A stretch of DNA of 64,000 nt from Stercorarius parasiticus (GCA_013396915.1 VWZL01000830.1:248001-312000), one strand, 5' to 3'. Shown: positions 38,734 to 55,970, numbered from the stretch's first letter. Program-made: numbers and translations. Notes: generated from the letters alone by a model not told the origin.

Positions 38734-40194
38734 AAAATACCAAGAGCTGTGTAAGTGTAATTCCCATGGATTTAGAGGAGAGTCTGTAGGTTCACTACTG
38801 CAGATATAAATTGAATGGCTCCATGCTCATCTAAAAACTGAAGTAAATCCTTTAGACTGTTTAATCATAGGTTAAATTTCAAACTTGAAAAGGTTTCATT
38901 TTAGATTTGAGAGAATTGGAAAAAAAAAGTCATAATATTGGCAAATAGTGCAATGGGCAAACACAGTTTTTGAGAGTTTGTACTGAAGTTGGAACTGCGT
39001 TATATGTTTTCCATAACAATGGTAGATTATTTTCTCTCCTTCTCCCCTCCCCCATGAAGACAGAGTTGAGGTTGCATTAGTCAAATGGTTTAAGAGAAGG
39101 GTAAGCAAGAAAAGAAATACCATCTTTGAGTTGCCTAATCAAAACGCCAGAGGTGCTTTGAGTAATAACAGAATATATTTTTCCTGTATCACAGAGTTGA
39201 ATGCCAGGTGTTTCTCTGCTAAATGACTCAACAGCGCTATTTTACTTGTTATCATCCTCTTTTAGAAGCTTATCCTTGGCATTGTGTTTTGCTTGGTGGT
39301 TTTTAGTTGGATTAATTTGGGCTTTACAGTGGGTGAAATAAGCTCTGTAGAGGCTGGGATGGGACCTTTGGGCTCCTTTTCTGCAATGGATTGCTAGTGG
39401 AGAAATGCTCACTATGTATGAAATTCAGTTTGCAGATTGGAAAATCCAGAATTGTCTTTAGTTGGACTCTCTCAGTTAAATGCAATCCTGACAGTTTTTT
39501 GTGATTTATAGTTAACTAAATGAAATCTCTGCTAATAAATGTAAGTTCTGCTGTACTTTCAGCAGTTTCTTCTTGAGTAGCCTTGGAAATGATTAGCTGG
39601 TTTTTGATTCGGTAGTCATTTAGAAACATTTGTCCCCGCTGTAGCAGTACATATTTCTCCTCCCTTTACCTGAAAGGCGTCCCAAGAATCAGTGCCACTT
39701 GGCATTGTTGGATCAACGGAGTGTGAATGCCTTGGATATCCAAAAGCGTACTTGTAGATCTTCATGTTCAAGAGAAATGTTTCTCCCTCTTGGGTCAGAG
39801 AAGGATGTACATAAGACCCTGTCTTAATAATTCGAGGTGTTTCACGGGGCTAGTGATTCTTTAGTATAAAAATGAAAGTTCCCCTTGCTGTCTACTGAGC
39901 ATAAGGCTGGGAGTAAAAATATTCTGCATAATGTTAACAAAACTCTGTAGCCTTTGTTCAGCTCCTGTGTTGTGAGGATTTTTAAGCACAGTTCAGCTGC
40001 CCTGAGCAAAAGATTTTTTTTTATTTTTTTTTTTCCCCTAAAAAGAGGAGAAAGTGCATGTTTTTAAGCAGCAGATTCTTAGGATAGACTTTGTAAGAAA
40101 GTATGTATTGTACTGTGTCCCAAAACACTTGCAGGTTTGTGTTCTGCGGGTCAAAAAGAAGGGAAGAGCTAGTCAGCAATAGTGCTTCAGTGTG

Positions 40195-40222
40195 GGTTTT
40201 TTTGTTTTGTTTTGTTTTTTCC
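40195..40222. repeat. GTTTT-type simple repeat
   Basis: T-run followed by three gtttt units. Confidence 0.8.
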
Positions 40223-42751
40223 TTTTCAAAATGTAAAAGTTCTTTGTCAGAGAGGTGTCCTTTGTGTAGTCTTTATGACTCAGATGTTTCTGTCTGACTC
40301 TGTTTTATATCGGAAGGTTAATGACTATGGAGAAGTGATGTGGTTCTTGCTATCTCGTAGTGTGTTGGTAGATTTGATAATATAACTTCTGACATGTCAT
40401 TTTGTTTTCCAAATGAATCACAGAGCAGTGTAGTAATACTGTCTGGTCTGCAAAGTGTAGCTTAAAAACTAACTCAAGGTTATCGCATTTGATAAAAACT
40501 AGTTACGTTCCTTGTAGCAGCTGTATTCCAAACTAGCATTTTATGGGATTAATATAGAAATGTCACCTGGGTAAAATTAATTTCTATGTCAAGTTTCAGG
40601 GGAGTTAGAAGAAATTTTGCTGTATATGACCCCCTCCCCAAGTATAAGTCAATTATAAATGTTAACTGCTCTTAATTCTACAGTTCTTTTAAAAAGTGTT
40701 TGGGTTTTTTTTTAATATTCCCTTTATCAGGGAGAAAGAGCATATTATAATTTTATTATTTTGCAAATCAGATGGCTGTGCTAATGCATCATACTCTGCT
40801 CTGCCACTTCTGGCATCTCAAACATTTGTCAGGAAAGCTTCCTTGTAACTTTACAATGGGGAACTTACTTTCCCCTGTCAGGCTGTGAAGGTGGAAAATG
40901 ACTTGTAGTCTCAGCTAGTAGATCCAGGTAGTATAATGGTTAGATTATAAATGATGATAAACATATGTATTATGAAGTAAGTCTTTAATTTCATTTGATG
41001 TTAATTTGAACAACAGTTGAAACAAGATACTACTGTCTTAATTCTGTAGATTCTACTTTGATCTCACTGGTTACTGAAGGTAGCAGTTAATATTTTTTGG
41101 TTGAAAATTGATGACTAATTAGAAGATTTGCATACAGTTACGAAAAACGTACGTGTTGGCTGGGAAAAATCTTGTTGCAATAAGCTGCTTTTCTGTATTT
41201 CTTGCATTTGGCTACAGGTGTTTGTGCTTCTTCAAACTACTTTGGTTGTTTAGACTAAGGGCTTCATTATGAAGACTCTCCTGATTCCCTACTATCCTTG
41301 TTTAAGCCAATGAATTTTTGCCTTGAGCCTTCTATATGCTTGGTGATTCATTTTTGTTTCTTTACTTCTGATGATACGGAATCTCTAAAGTAAAAGTTCA
41401 GACATCAATTTGCCTTCTCTAAAGTTACATTTTCATTTGAATAGCATCACTTAAGGGAGTGGTTGCACTGCAAGGAATATTTCAGTTACTCCATTAATAA
41501 ATGGACTGGACAATAAGTTGAGTTTTAATTTATCCTGACTGGTGGCCATTTACTCATGCTGGAGATTTTTTGTGTGCTCATGAGACTGATAAAGGAAAGG
41601 ACAACTTTATGGACTGTTTTTCACTTTCTGGTCAGCTTGTGTATTTAGCAACTTTATATGCTTCTGTTTCTTTTATTGCACTTATGTAAGACTGCATCTC
41701 TGTTTATATCTACGTTTGTGGAGAAATGAAGTAAAGTTGTGCTTTTCATCTGCACTTTTCCCTTCCACGTGTGGTCCTGCCAGCTCACACTTTCACCTGT
41801 TTTTTGTGTGCGTGATGTCTTGGTTTTAACTTGCAGTTGAAGATGTGGGAGAAATGGTCTTATTTGCTGGTAGCCTGTAACTTAATGCTTAATTATAAAG
41901 TTGTTAACAAAAGTATGGAGAAGGAGGGAGGAGGCAAAGTAGCATGCAGTAATGAGCACTGGAAAAGCATTGGTGAATAGAATATTTCGGTTGAAGGGAC
42001 CTACAGTGTTCATCTAGTCCAACTGCCTGACTACTTCAGGGCTGACCAAAAGTTAAAAAGCATGTTGTTATGGGCATTGCCAAATACCTCTTAAACACTG
42101 ACAGGCTTGGGGCATCGACCACTTCTCTAGGAAGCCTGTTCCAATGTTTGACCACCCTCTCAGTAAAGAAATGCTTCCTAATCATAGAATCATTCAGATT
42201 GGAAAAGACCTTTAAGATCATAGAGTCCAACCGGAATCCTAACATTGCCAAGTCCACCACAAAACCATGTTCCTAAGCACCACATTGTCCTTTACATATC
42301 TCCAGGGATGGTGACTCAACCACTTCTCCAGGCAAGGCAGCCTGTTCCAATGCTTGACAACCCTTTCAGTGAAGAAAATTTTTTCCTAATACCCAACCTG
42401 AACCTTCCCTGGCACAACTTGAGGCCATTTCCTCTTGTCTGATCACTTGTTACTTGGGAGAAGAGACCAACCCCCACCTCACTACTGTCCTGGTTTAGCC
42501 CCATCCGGCAACAGAGAACCACGTGGTTGTTGCTCACACACCCCTCCTCGGCTGGGATGGGGACAGAATCGGAAGAAGAAGGCAAAACTCGTGGGTTGAG
42601 ATAAAGTCAATTTAACAGCACAGCAGAGAAAAGAGGCAAACAACAACAATAGTACTAATAAAGGAATAGAATCATAGAATCTGTTGGGTTGGAAGGGACC
42701 TCTAAAGGTCATCTAGTCCAACTCTCCTGCAGTAAGCAGGGACTTCTTCAA

Positions 42752-43605
42752 CTAGATCAGGTTGCTCAGAGCCTCATCAAGCCTGGGCTTGAATGTCCCC
42801 AGGGATGGGGCCTCCACCACCTCTCTGGGCAAGCTGTTCCAGTGTCTCACCACCCTCATTGTAGAGAACTTCTTCCTAATGTCTAATCTAAACCTACCCT
42901 GCTCTAGTTTAAAACCATTGCCCCTCGTCCTGTCGCTACATGCCCTTGCAAACAGCCCCTCCCCAGCTTTCTTGTAGGCCCCCTTCAGGTACTGGAAGGC
43001 CACTATAAGGTCTCCCTGGAGCCTTCTCTTCTCCAGGCTGAACAACCCCAACTCTCTCTCAGCCTGTCTTTGGAGGAGAGATGATCCAGCCCTGTGATCA
43101 TCTTCATGCCCCTCCTCTGGACCCTCTCCGTCAGGTCCATGTCCTTCTTGTGCTGAGGGCTCCAGAGCTGGATGCAGTACGGGGTGTCAACAGAGTAGAG
43201 GGGGAGAATCACCTCTCTGGATCTGCTGGCCACAGTTCTTCTGATGCAGCTCAGGATGCAGTTGGCCTTCTGGGCTGCAAGCGCACATTGTTGGCTCATG
43301 TCCAGCTTTTCATCCACCAGTACCCCCAAGTCCTTTTCCGCAGGGCTGCTCTCTATCACATCATCCCCCAGCCTGTATTGATAATGTGCATTGTCCTGAC
43401 CCAAGCGTAGGACCTTGCACTTGGCCTTGTTGAACTTCATAAGGTTTGCTCGGGCCCACCTCTCTAGCTCATCCAGGTCCCTCTGGATGATGTCCTGGCC
43501 CTCTGGCACATCGACCGCACCACTTGGCTTAGTGTCGTCAGCAAACTTGCTGAGGGTGCACTTGATCCCACTGTCTGTGTCATTGATGAAGATGTTGAAC
43601 AGCAC
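42752..43605 (-). pseudogene. Broken CR1 reverse-transcriptase C-terminal ORF in copy C
   Basis: An open frame at 43003-43605 encodes 200 residues, with the polymerase catalytic signature FADDTK near residue 21 (codons about 43545-43528) followed by [20 protein letters not shown] and [20 protein letters not shown]. The C-terminal end ([40 protein letters not shown]) continues in another frame at 42752-43051, so a frameshift separates them. The endonuclease and most of the polymerase are absent. The copy is non-functional, though it is the least decayed CR1 coding stretch here. Confidence 0.9.
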
Positions 43606-43861
43606 CGGTCCCAGTACGGATCANTGCATTGTCCTGACCCAAGCGTAGGACCTTGCACTTGGCCTTGTTGAACTTCATAAGGTTTGCTCGGGCCCACCTC
43701 TCTAGCTCATCCAGGTCCCTCTGGATGATGTCCTGGCCCTCTGGCACATCGACCGCACCACTTGGCTTAGTGTCGTCAGCAAACTTGCTGAGGGTGCACT
43801 TGATCCCACTGTCTGTGTCATTGATGAAGATGTTGAACAGCACCGGTCCCAGTACGGATCA
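43387..43861. repeat. 237-bp perfect direct duplication around N at 43624 (probable assembly artefact)
   Basis: 43387-43623 and 43625-43861 read the same, both starting tgcattgtcctgacccaagc and ending cagtacggatca, with a single N between them. Identity right up to the N is the signature of two overlapping contig ends placed side by side. Confidence 0.92.
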
Positions 43862-44461
43862 AATATTCAATACAGATCGAATATTCAAAACATGATTAAT
43901 GTACGACTGCTGACCGACCGAACTTGGGAAGCCCCCAGCCTGCTCCAAGCAGCAATTCCTGCCCCCTCCCCTGGCCAGCTCCCCAGCTATAGACTGCGCA
44001 TCGTTCACCTGGTATGGGATACCCCTTTGGCTAGTTTGGGTCAGCCAGCTGGGCTCTGTCCAGTCCCAGCTCCTTGTGACAATTAACCCTATCCCCACTG
44101 GGACCAGGACAGCTACAGTCTCCTTTCAGGTAGTCGTCCAGTCTAAACCTCCCCTAGCACNAAATATTCAATACAGATCGAATATTCAAAACATGATTAA
44201 TGTACGACTGCTGACCGACCGAACTTGGGAAGCCCCCAGCCTGCTCCAAGCAGCAATTCCTGCCCCCTCCCCTGGCCAGCTCCCCAGCTATAGACTGCGC
44301 ATCGTTCACCTGGTATGGGATACCCCTTTGGCTAGTTTGGGTCAGCCAGCTGGGCTCTGTCCAGTCCCAGCTCCTTGTGACAATTAACCCTATCCCCACT
44401 GGGACCAGGACAGCTACAGTCTCCTTTCAGGTAGTCGTCCAGTCTAAACCTCCCCTAGCAC
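43861..44461. repeat. 300-bp perfect direct duplication around N at 44161 (probable assembly artefact)
   Basis: 43861-44160 and 44162-44461 are the same, both starting aaatattcaatacagatcga and ending cctcccctagcac. The block contains LTR, CR1-B and CR1-A junctions, so a true duplication would have had to copy three nested borders exactly. Confidence 0.92.
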
Positions 44462-44484
44462 AGCTTTGAACCATTCCCACGTGT

Positions 44485-44895
44485 TCTATCACTGGATCGC
44501 AGGGAGGAAGGGCTCAGCATCTCCCTCTCCACTTCCCCTTCTCAGGAAGCTGTAGAGAGTTATGAGGTCGCCCCTCAGCCTCCTTTTCTCCAAACTAGAC
44601 AAGCCCACAGTCCTTAGCCGCTCCTCATAGGACAGCCCTTTCATGAGTTTTGTTGCCCTCCTTTGGATGCATTTGAGTACCTTAACATCNTCTATCACTG
44701 GATCGCAGGGAGGAAGGGCTCAGCATCTCCCTCTCCACTTCCCCTTCTCAGGAAGCTGTAGAGAGTTATGAGGTCGCCCCTCAGCCTCCTTTTCTCCAAA
44801 CTAGACAAGCCCACAGTCCTTAGCCGCTCCTCATAGGACAGCCCTTTCATGAGTTTTGTTGCCCTCCTTTGGATGCATTTGAGTACCTTAACATC
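44485..44895. repeat. 205-bp perfect direct duplication around N at 44690 (probable assembly artefact)
   Basis: 44485-44689 and 44691-44895 are the same, both starting tctatcactggatcgcaggg and ending taccttaacatc. The second copy then continues into normal CR1-A sequence. Confidence 0.92.
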
Positions 44896-47800
44896 CTTCT
44901 TAAATTGTGGGGCCCAGAACCGCGCACAGCACTCAAGGTGAGGCCACACCAGCGCTGAATACAGCAAGATAATCGCCTCTTTTGACCATCTGGTTATGCT
45001 GTTTGACACACCCCAGGATGTGGTTTGTCCTCTTGGCTGACTCCTCTTGAGCCTGCTGTTGCCCAGTACCCCAAGATCCCTTTCTGCAGGGCTGCTCTTC
45101 AGCCACTTGTCTCCCAATTTGTACTTTCACCTCGCAAGGGTACAATAAGGCTGCAGGTCTGACAGACTGGTAATATGAACTGGTTTACTGTTTTTTTTTG
45201 CTGGAATTGCTGGTATGCTCCAAAAAATTAGGCCTTTTGATACTAGAAAGGAAAATTGTGAATCTGGTCTAACACTATGTAGTGGAGAGCTGGAGAACTT
45301 ACTGTAAAAGTTCCACTGATTATCTGCTCTACATGGTGGACTTCGGAAGGAGGAAAGTTCAGGCTCACATTTTGGACAGCATCTTGCTTTTGCCTGATGA
45401 TTGGGTGCAGACAGGACCCAATGGAGGTTTAGGCACAATTAAATTGAAGTGTAGTGACTGTTAAATTTTGATACATGAGGTAAATTACTAGATTATCCAT
45501 TTTATTTGGAATTTATTTCTGTAATGATTGAGTACACATCTACAAGATTTATTCCCCCTCAGTTGGTCTGAAGAAGGTACCATTAGCTCCTACTGTCAGA
45601 AAATATTGTTTAGCTTTGCTTGAGTTTCAAACTTGAAATACAAACATACACTTTGAGGCTACATATTCAAGGATTTAATTTATATGTTACTGATGGAAAG
45701 AAGTTTTGGTTTGTATCTAAGTGTATGTAAAAGACTAAGAAATGAAGAGCATGTATTTATCTAGCAAAGCTTGGGATTCATAGGCTTTTTTCTTGTCTTT
45801 ACTTGTATTTGGATGTTACTGAGCCGTAAAAGGAACCTGCAAATGTAGGTTCACTTTAAACTTTTCATCCTAATTTTTTGCCCCTAAATTGATATTTAAT
45901 GTGGTGGTTCACTTTTTTGGGAAGAAGAATGACTGTTCAATATAGCCTCCTTCTGCATGTTGGACAACGAACCAAGTTTAATGCATAATCAGCTTTGTTT
46001 ATTGGTCCATAAAATAGCTGTGAAAACCCGAAGTGAGTGCCTGTAGTGTTGAAGAACCTCTTGGTGTAGCTGACAAGTTGGTCAGAAATTAGATGTTCAG
46101 GGAAGCCTTCAGTCTCTGATCTCTATAAATTTGGTACAGTTTCCCCCTCGTAACTCAGAAGTGGGAAGTACATTAAAGGTACTCAGTGTTGGATGTTGAA
46201 TGGCAGTAACCTTATCTGCTTGAGCTCTTGCTTTGTGTGTTGAGGTATGGACAAGGCATAAAGTAGCATTTGAGCATTATGCAAACTAGCAGTAGGCCAC
46301 TAACACTCCTTGATGAGCATTTTGTAAAGGAAGCTGTGGTAGGCCCTTGGTGTCGGGTTATAAGTATAAGATATTAGGTGTTATAAATTAAATGTGCCAT
46401 GGGAGCTCCATTATTTTAATTTTTCTTGTCACTTTTGGGATTGTAAATCTCTTCAGTAAAAGATAAAGTGACAACAGTGGGAGGGATGTTTGGGGGTCCT
46501 ATCAAAGGTCATGCTTTAATTTCACTCTTGTAAGTGGTTGAAGCAACCTTTTGTTCACGGCATCTGGGTGAATTATTCTTGGAACTTGTCTAAACTTGCT
46601 GAAACGTTACTGCCTCTTGAAGGACGAGACCCATCATGTGTTCAGTGTCTATTTAAATCAGCAGATTAAAAATGACAGATCATAGCTTTGGCGCACAAAG
46701 AGCATTTTGTATGTCTTGAAGCTCTGTCCCACTAATCAAATTTTAAAGCATTTGGGGACTGAGCTGCCAGCTGGAGTTTCTTGATTTATAATTCAGTTGC
46801 TTTGTATATAGTAGTTATCCAATTCTATCAAATCAACTTTTTGATTATTTTCTACCAATCTGGAGTTATTTTGAGAAGGCCATTTAGAGCTGTATGAGGA
46901 AGCCATTTTGTGCAACTGTCTTGTGGTAAAATGGCAGGACACCGAGGGTCTGCAGCATAAAGGCATTAGGCTAAGACTTGCATTTGAAATCTGTGAATCG
47001 GTCAGAGGGAAGTGTAGTTTTGTGCAATTTATTAAAATTCTTCAAATAATGAGCTTTTTCCCATATGGAAACTGAACCAAAAAAAGGGGTAAGGGGGGCA
47101 CCTTATTTATTATATTCAATAAATAATGCTGTGGCTTAGTAAACATGGCCAGGTGGGATATTTAAAGCTGTTGCAAAAGTACTTCCAAAAGCAGTGCCAT
47201 TTGTCCCTAAGTCAAAGATGAGTCACTGAATAAGTGATTAAAACCTAATACTCCAGTTTCAAGGAGTGTTTCTCTTACCAGCACTGCCAGTTTTAAGCAA
47301 TCCATTTATTCCCTCCTGCTGTTCCTGCTTTTTCTGCAGTTTATACCACCCTCTCCGCTATGCCAAGGTTTCCTGGTAAACTGGAATCCAGACCCAGCTT
47401 ATTTTCAGTGCATGTCTGTTCCCCGGGCTGGCTTGTTCTGTGTCCTCCAAAGGGTGGTGCTTCCCCACCTGAGGATGTGGTACAAGGGTCCTAATTCGCG
47501 ATAGGAGCTGGGAGGGACCGAGGCTGTTAAAGCTAGCACTGGCAGCATAGCATACATACATAACATCACATGCAGCCTGTTTGGCTGTAACCTTTGAGGT
47601 TCTGCCACTGTTTCTGTCATTTTCTGCTCATGTTTTGCACCATGTAGGACAGGGGTGTCTGGAGAGACGAAGAACACTGTAGAACAAATTAATTTCATTG
47701 CAGTCTTCTGGCAGACTGGAAATAAAGTTTCAAATTTTATTTTTGGGTGGGTTGTTTGTGTTTTTTGGTCTCGGGTGGTGGGGTTTTTTTTGGTTCACTG

Positions 47801-48818
47801 GCATAAAAAAATCACACTCGTGAAGCTGTGTAGAAGCTATAAACTTATTCCAGGTATGTACATGTCGCTCAGATCAGCGTCACTGCATTTTAGCCTACAG
47901 TGTAACTCTGGAGGTTTTTTGTTGCAGTTTTGTTTGTTTTAGGGTTTTTGTTTGTTTGTTCTGGGATTTGTTATATTTTGTTTTTTACTGCACTGCCCCC
48001 TTTGGCAGACCCCCCCGCCTCTGCCCTTCCCCTAGATATTTGGAAGCAGTGGCTATGTCAATAAAGAATTACTTAGATTTGGTGGCATGCATGTAAAAGC
48101 ACAAGGTACCTGTGTTTCTGGAAGTGAAGAAATTCAGTGTATACTGAGAAAGAGAGAAGAAAAAAAGCGTTATGGTTTCTAACTACTGTAGATTAACTTC
48201 TAAGTTTATGTTGTGTATATATGGATACATACAGCATGTGCTGACATAATTTACTTTGAATTATACATTGCTTTTTGAATTTTGATAAATCTTCAGGAAA
48301 ACTTTCGACTTCATCTTGGAGCACCTGAAAAACACCATTAGAAAATCAGTGTTACAGTTCCGTGAGGACTATGAATCAAGGTTATGTTTTTTTCTTCTAA
48401 GAAAAGATTTGCACTACTAATTCTTACTCAGTTTGTCTGCCTTTCTGTCCTATGCCAGATAACAATCTAGAAGAGGAAGGGATAATTCTTACTGGATAGC
48501 GTAGGCAGCATGAGGATGAAGTAGCAATGAGCTGATAAAATGAACCTGAAAAAGTCACCTACTGGGCCATATTTGCAAGTTTAAGTTTGTGACACATCTC
48601 TCTCACCACCTCTCTCCCCTTTCTTTTTTCCCCCAGACATCTAAAAGATCTTTAGTGTAGCCAAATGAAATGCTGTCTCTAGGACTCTTAGACTCTCTTC
48701 CTTCCCTCACCCCAAATTGAACTTGAGTATTTAATGTAATGAAGAACATGGCAGGATTACATTTCAAAATAATTCTTGAAGTAAAAACATTGTAATGCAA
48801 TGTAATTAAATGCTTTAA

Positions 48819-53005
<4,187 letters not shown>

Positions 53006-55207
53006 TAAGATACTAGTATTTAATTATGTGCCACACTTACGTTTCTATATGAAGCAGGAAATGACCACTTCTGAAAAAGTCATCGTATTTTTAAATTTTC
53101 CTTAGTACGCACTTGGTAGTTTTACTATTTTTGTTTTCATGTATTTACTGAGGTCTGAGAATGGGCATAATGAATTGTGCCACAGTCCTTTTATGTCAAT
53201 ACTTGTCCCTTGTTAGCAAATAGCACTGAGTGCTATAGAGGAAGGTTGTCTGAACTTAAAATAGACAGATTAAGTATACATACACCACACACTTATGTGT
53301 CAATTTAAAAAGAAAATCAGAAAGATCTACCTTGCTTATGAAACGTGTTAACTAGAAATCAGCATATCTGGTAAAGGAAAAATTTTGTGCTAGTTCACAC
53401 CTGCAAAACATCTGCAGTACATCTTGGCTTTCCTCTATTTTGCAGCGAGTTATGAACCTTGCCCAGAGTTGAGGAAATGGTAATATTTACTGCTACTGCA
53501 ACTCACAAGGGCTTGTTAAATCATGTCCATGCATGAATACAGATGCTTGTTTTCATGTCTCCTGTGTACTTCAGTTTTTACAGTTTTCTTGGTGTCAACT
53601 TCTGTTCTATAGCAATAAGTTTCCAATATAATAATGAGATATGTGGAAAAAAGAGGTATTATGATCAGCATGGAAAAATGTTTTCTAAATACATCTCACA
53701 TGTCCCATTCTATTTTTAATGAATCTTCATGCATTAAGGCTTTGTTATGCTTATGGTCAGAAGTAGGAAAAACAAGATCCCGATCTTCCTATTTCAGTGG
53801 AGTCTTACTCAAGATTTCATTCAAAATACATGCATTCCAGGTGCATTTTTTTTGAAACAACAAAACTCTGTGTTCAAAGATATGACAGGCAGGGTAGACT
53901 GAAATGCGTTATGTGTCATTAGTACTTTCTATACAAGAGTTGGAAAGATGGAATCTTATCTTTTTTTATAACCTTTACTGGAGATAATGTGAGCCGTGTA
54001 TAATTTTTTCATTTTGTATTTATACAGAGACTAATACTGTACAACAGTGTATACCCAAGACACAAGACATTACTTTTACATGCCCAATAGGTACCTCAGT
54101 CAATGAAATCTCTTAACCAAAAAAAAGACAGAGATCAGTCACATCTTCCAGTGGCCTGTGTGGCCAGAGATTCTTAACTCTAGGTCTGCCTGTGAATAAA
54201 GTTTTATTTTCAGCTCCGTGAGTGTAGGTAGCGAACTGTCCCAGCAGAATGCAACCCCTGCCACTGTGGATAAACCAGGGACACCTGAACAAGGCCTTAT
54301 CAGTGATTATCTACTGCAGCCAGGAACAGTATAGTGCACTGCTGCATCTGTCCCTGTAATTTCCATGAGTGCACGGAAGATGAAGGGATGTGATTGTTAG
54401 TTAGGAGTGGAGAACAATTTGTTGTCTTGAGCCAGATGTGTACATCACAAAAGATCGTAACAAAAAGTCTTGGATATCCTTGAGTGTTTCATACAGAAAA
54501 TACAACCGTCAGGAAGTCTTTAGCTGAACCTCTTATTAAACAGATAAATACTAGTTCATAGAGCTCAGACTCCAGATCAGGCCATGCTTCTCGTATGACT
54601 AAAGAATGAACTCTCTGTAATTCTTTGCTTGAAAACAGTATTTTTGAGCTCAGAGCAGTTTGTTCTGCACATTAAGTATTTTATTTCTTGCACTGCCGTT
54701 TCATGGCAAGTAAAATTGTGTTATGGTGTATGCTTCTTGCTTTAGCGTGCCGTTCTTGCATCAGCGTAACCATCCTAGGTCAGGCTGATGGTCTGTTTAT
54801 GTCAGTATCCTCTCTGATAGTAGCCAGTAATGGATTCTTGGGAGAAGACTATGAACACACTGAAAGTATAGAGTGATACTTTGTCAAATAGTACTAGCCC
54901 ACTTGCCAGAAATCCCTGGTTTAGGAACTTGCTGAATGAAAGGTTTTACCTGCATCACTTATTTAACGTTCCTTGATAGGTTGGTCTTGCCCAAGTTCAC
55001 TTTTGAATGTACTTAAACTCTTCATATTAAAAATACCCAGTGACACAGTTTTTGCTCTGTTTTGTGTCTTAGCTAATCTTTCATCTAGCACACCTTTGTT
55101 TCGTTACTAGGCTTTGTGCAAGCAACTTGTCACTTGAAGTCTCCTTATTCATGACTACAGATAGTTTCATTTATAGTCTCAGTATGTTGCATGATGGTTT
55201 TCTGGAC

Positions 55208-55240
55208 ATTTTAATTACTGTATTTTTAATTACTGTTTTT
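55208..55240. repeat. Short tandem repeat, about 14-bp unit
   Basis: ttttaattactgta followed by tttttaattactgtt. Confidence 0.75.
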
Positions 55241-55955
55241 AATGGCCCCTTCATACATATTGCTGACTGTAAATGCTTTTTCTTTTGTAATTTTTCTGAT
55301 CATCTTCAGAACAGTTTTTAAGGATACAACACACTTTATCCTCTCTCACCTCTAAAGAAAAAGTTCCCGCCCCACTCACTGTTCAGCTGTTTTGCAATCA
55401 AACTCAGTTTGGACTCACAGATTTTTGAATTAGATTACTCCTGCAGCTCCATTTCCACAGCTGCTCATTATTTTTCTAGAAAGTTGTTCAATTGTAGCTG
55501 TTTGTCCTCAGTATATAATGCTGCAGACATCAGAACTTAGGTTCCTTAAATGAAATGATCCCCATAAATTCCAGTGGGACTTACAGATGGGATATAATTC
55601 AGACACATTTTGTATTGTTCTCAGAAAAGTTTTAAGCTGTGTCTAGAACGGTACCTATTTTGCTCTGCTTGGAGATCACAAAGCTAAACTCAGACTGATT
55701 ATTTCCTCAGGAAGGTGAAGGGAACACCTCGAAAGAATTGCTAGAAATAACTATGCCCTGTAAGATTAGTCATGAGATCGCGTTTAAGTCAAGGTTTCGT
55801 ACTCTTTACCAATAGTTATTTGTTGGTTCATTAAGAATTTATTCTCATCTGCTTACACAGACAACTTGTAGATGTGTTGATTAGTAATGTAAACTCCTGT
55901 AAATTATTTATGGTCCTAAATAAAACAAGAAACAAATTCTGATTCCCAAATACTC

Positions 55956-55970
55956 TTTTTTTTTTTTTTT
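55956..55970. repeat. T15 homopolymer
   Basis: Fifteen consecutive T, preceded by tactc. Confidence 0.85.

Larger units (their letters stand above)
42666..43861 (-). mobile_element. CR1 copy C: innermost and youngest element of the nest
   Basis: It begins with the reversed octamer tail agaatcatagaatctgttgg and ggaagggacctctaaagg, runs through CR1 3' sequence into the end of the reverse-transcriptase ORF, and stops at ggtcccagtacggatca, where LTR sequence resumes. The stretch around 43387-43861 is present twice because of the N at 43624; the true element is probably about 238 bp shorter. It is antisense to ARHGAP21 and 5'-truncated. Confidence 0.9.
42486..44111 (-). mobile_element. Solo avian-type LTR, third level, split by CR1 copy C
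   Basis: The ends are inverted: tgtcctggt at 42486 and accaggaca ending at 44111, the TG...CA pattern of an LTR. The left part (42486-42665) contains caaaactcgtgggttgagat, a segment I know from a widespread bird LTR family. The right part (43862-44111) contains tttggctagtttgggtcagc and caattaaccctatcccc from the other end of the same LTR. Without the CR1 it is about 430 bp. The flanks are actac and gctac, a 5-bp target duplication with one mismatch. No retroviral internal region or coding frame is visible, so it is a solo LTR and inert. Confidence 0.8.
42182..44134 (-). mobile_element. CR1 copy B: second level, inserted in copy A
   Basis: Its left part starts with the CR1 tail atcatagaatcattcagatt and reads through ccagggatggtgactcaacc and ggagaagagaccaaccccca to ctcactac at 42485. 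Its right part is ctacagtctcctttcaggta at about 44113-44132, the next piece of the same CR1 consensus. The LTR sits between the two. It has a different 3' end from copies A and C, so it belongs to another CR1 subfamily or age class. Confidence 0.85.
41976..45130 (-). mobile_element. CR1 copy A: outermost element of a four-level nest
   Basis: Its 3' end lies at the left (agaatatttcggttgaaggg, then catctagtccaactgcc) and its sequence stops at cttccta near 42181. It resumes near 44136 with gtccagtctaaacctcccct and, after the duplicated block, continues through ccattcccacgtgttctatc and cttcttaaattgtggggccc to about 45130. Joining the flanks restores ordinary CR1 order, which shows that everything between them was inserted later. 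The minus strand still encodes [20 protein letters not shown] and [20 protein letters not shown]. It is antisense to ARHGAP21. Confidence 0.88.

Noticed and set aside
43580..43843. Second copy of a CR1 reverse-transcriptase frame with FADDTK
   Set aside because: It is the duplicated block across the N at 43624, not an independent CR1 copy.
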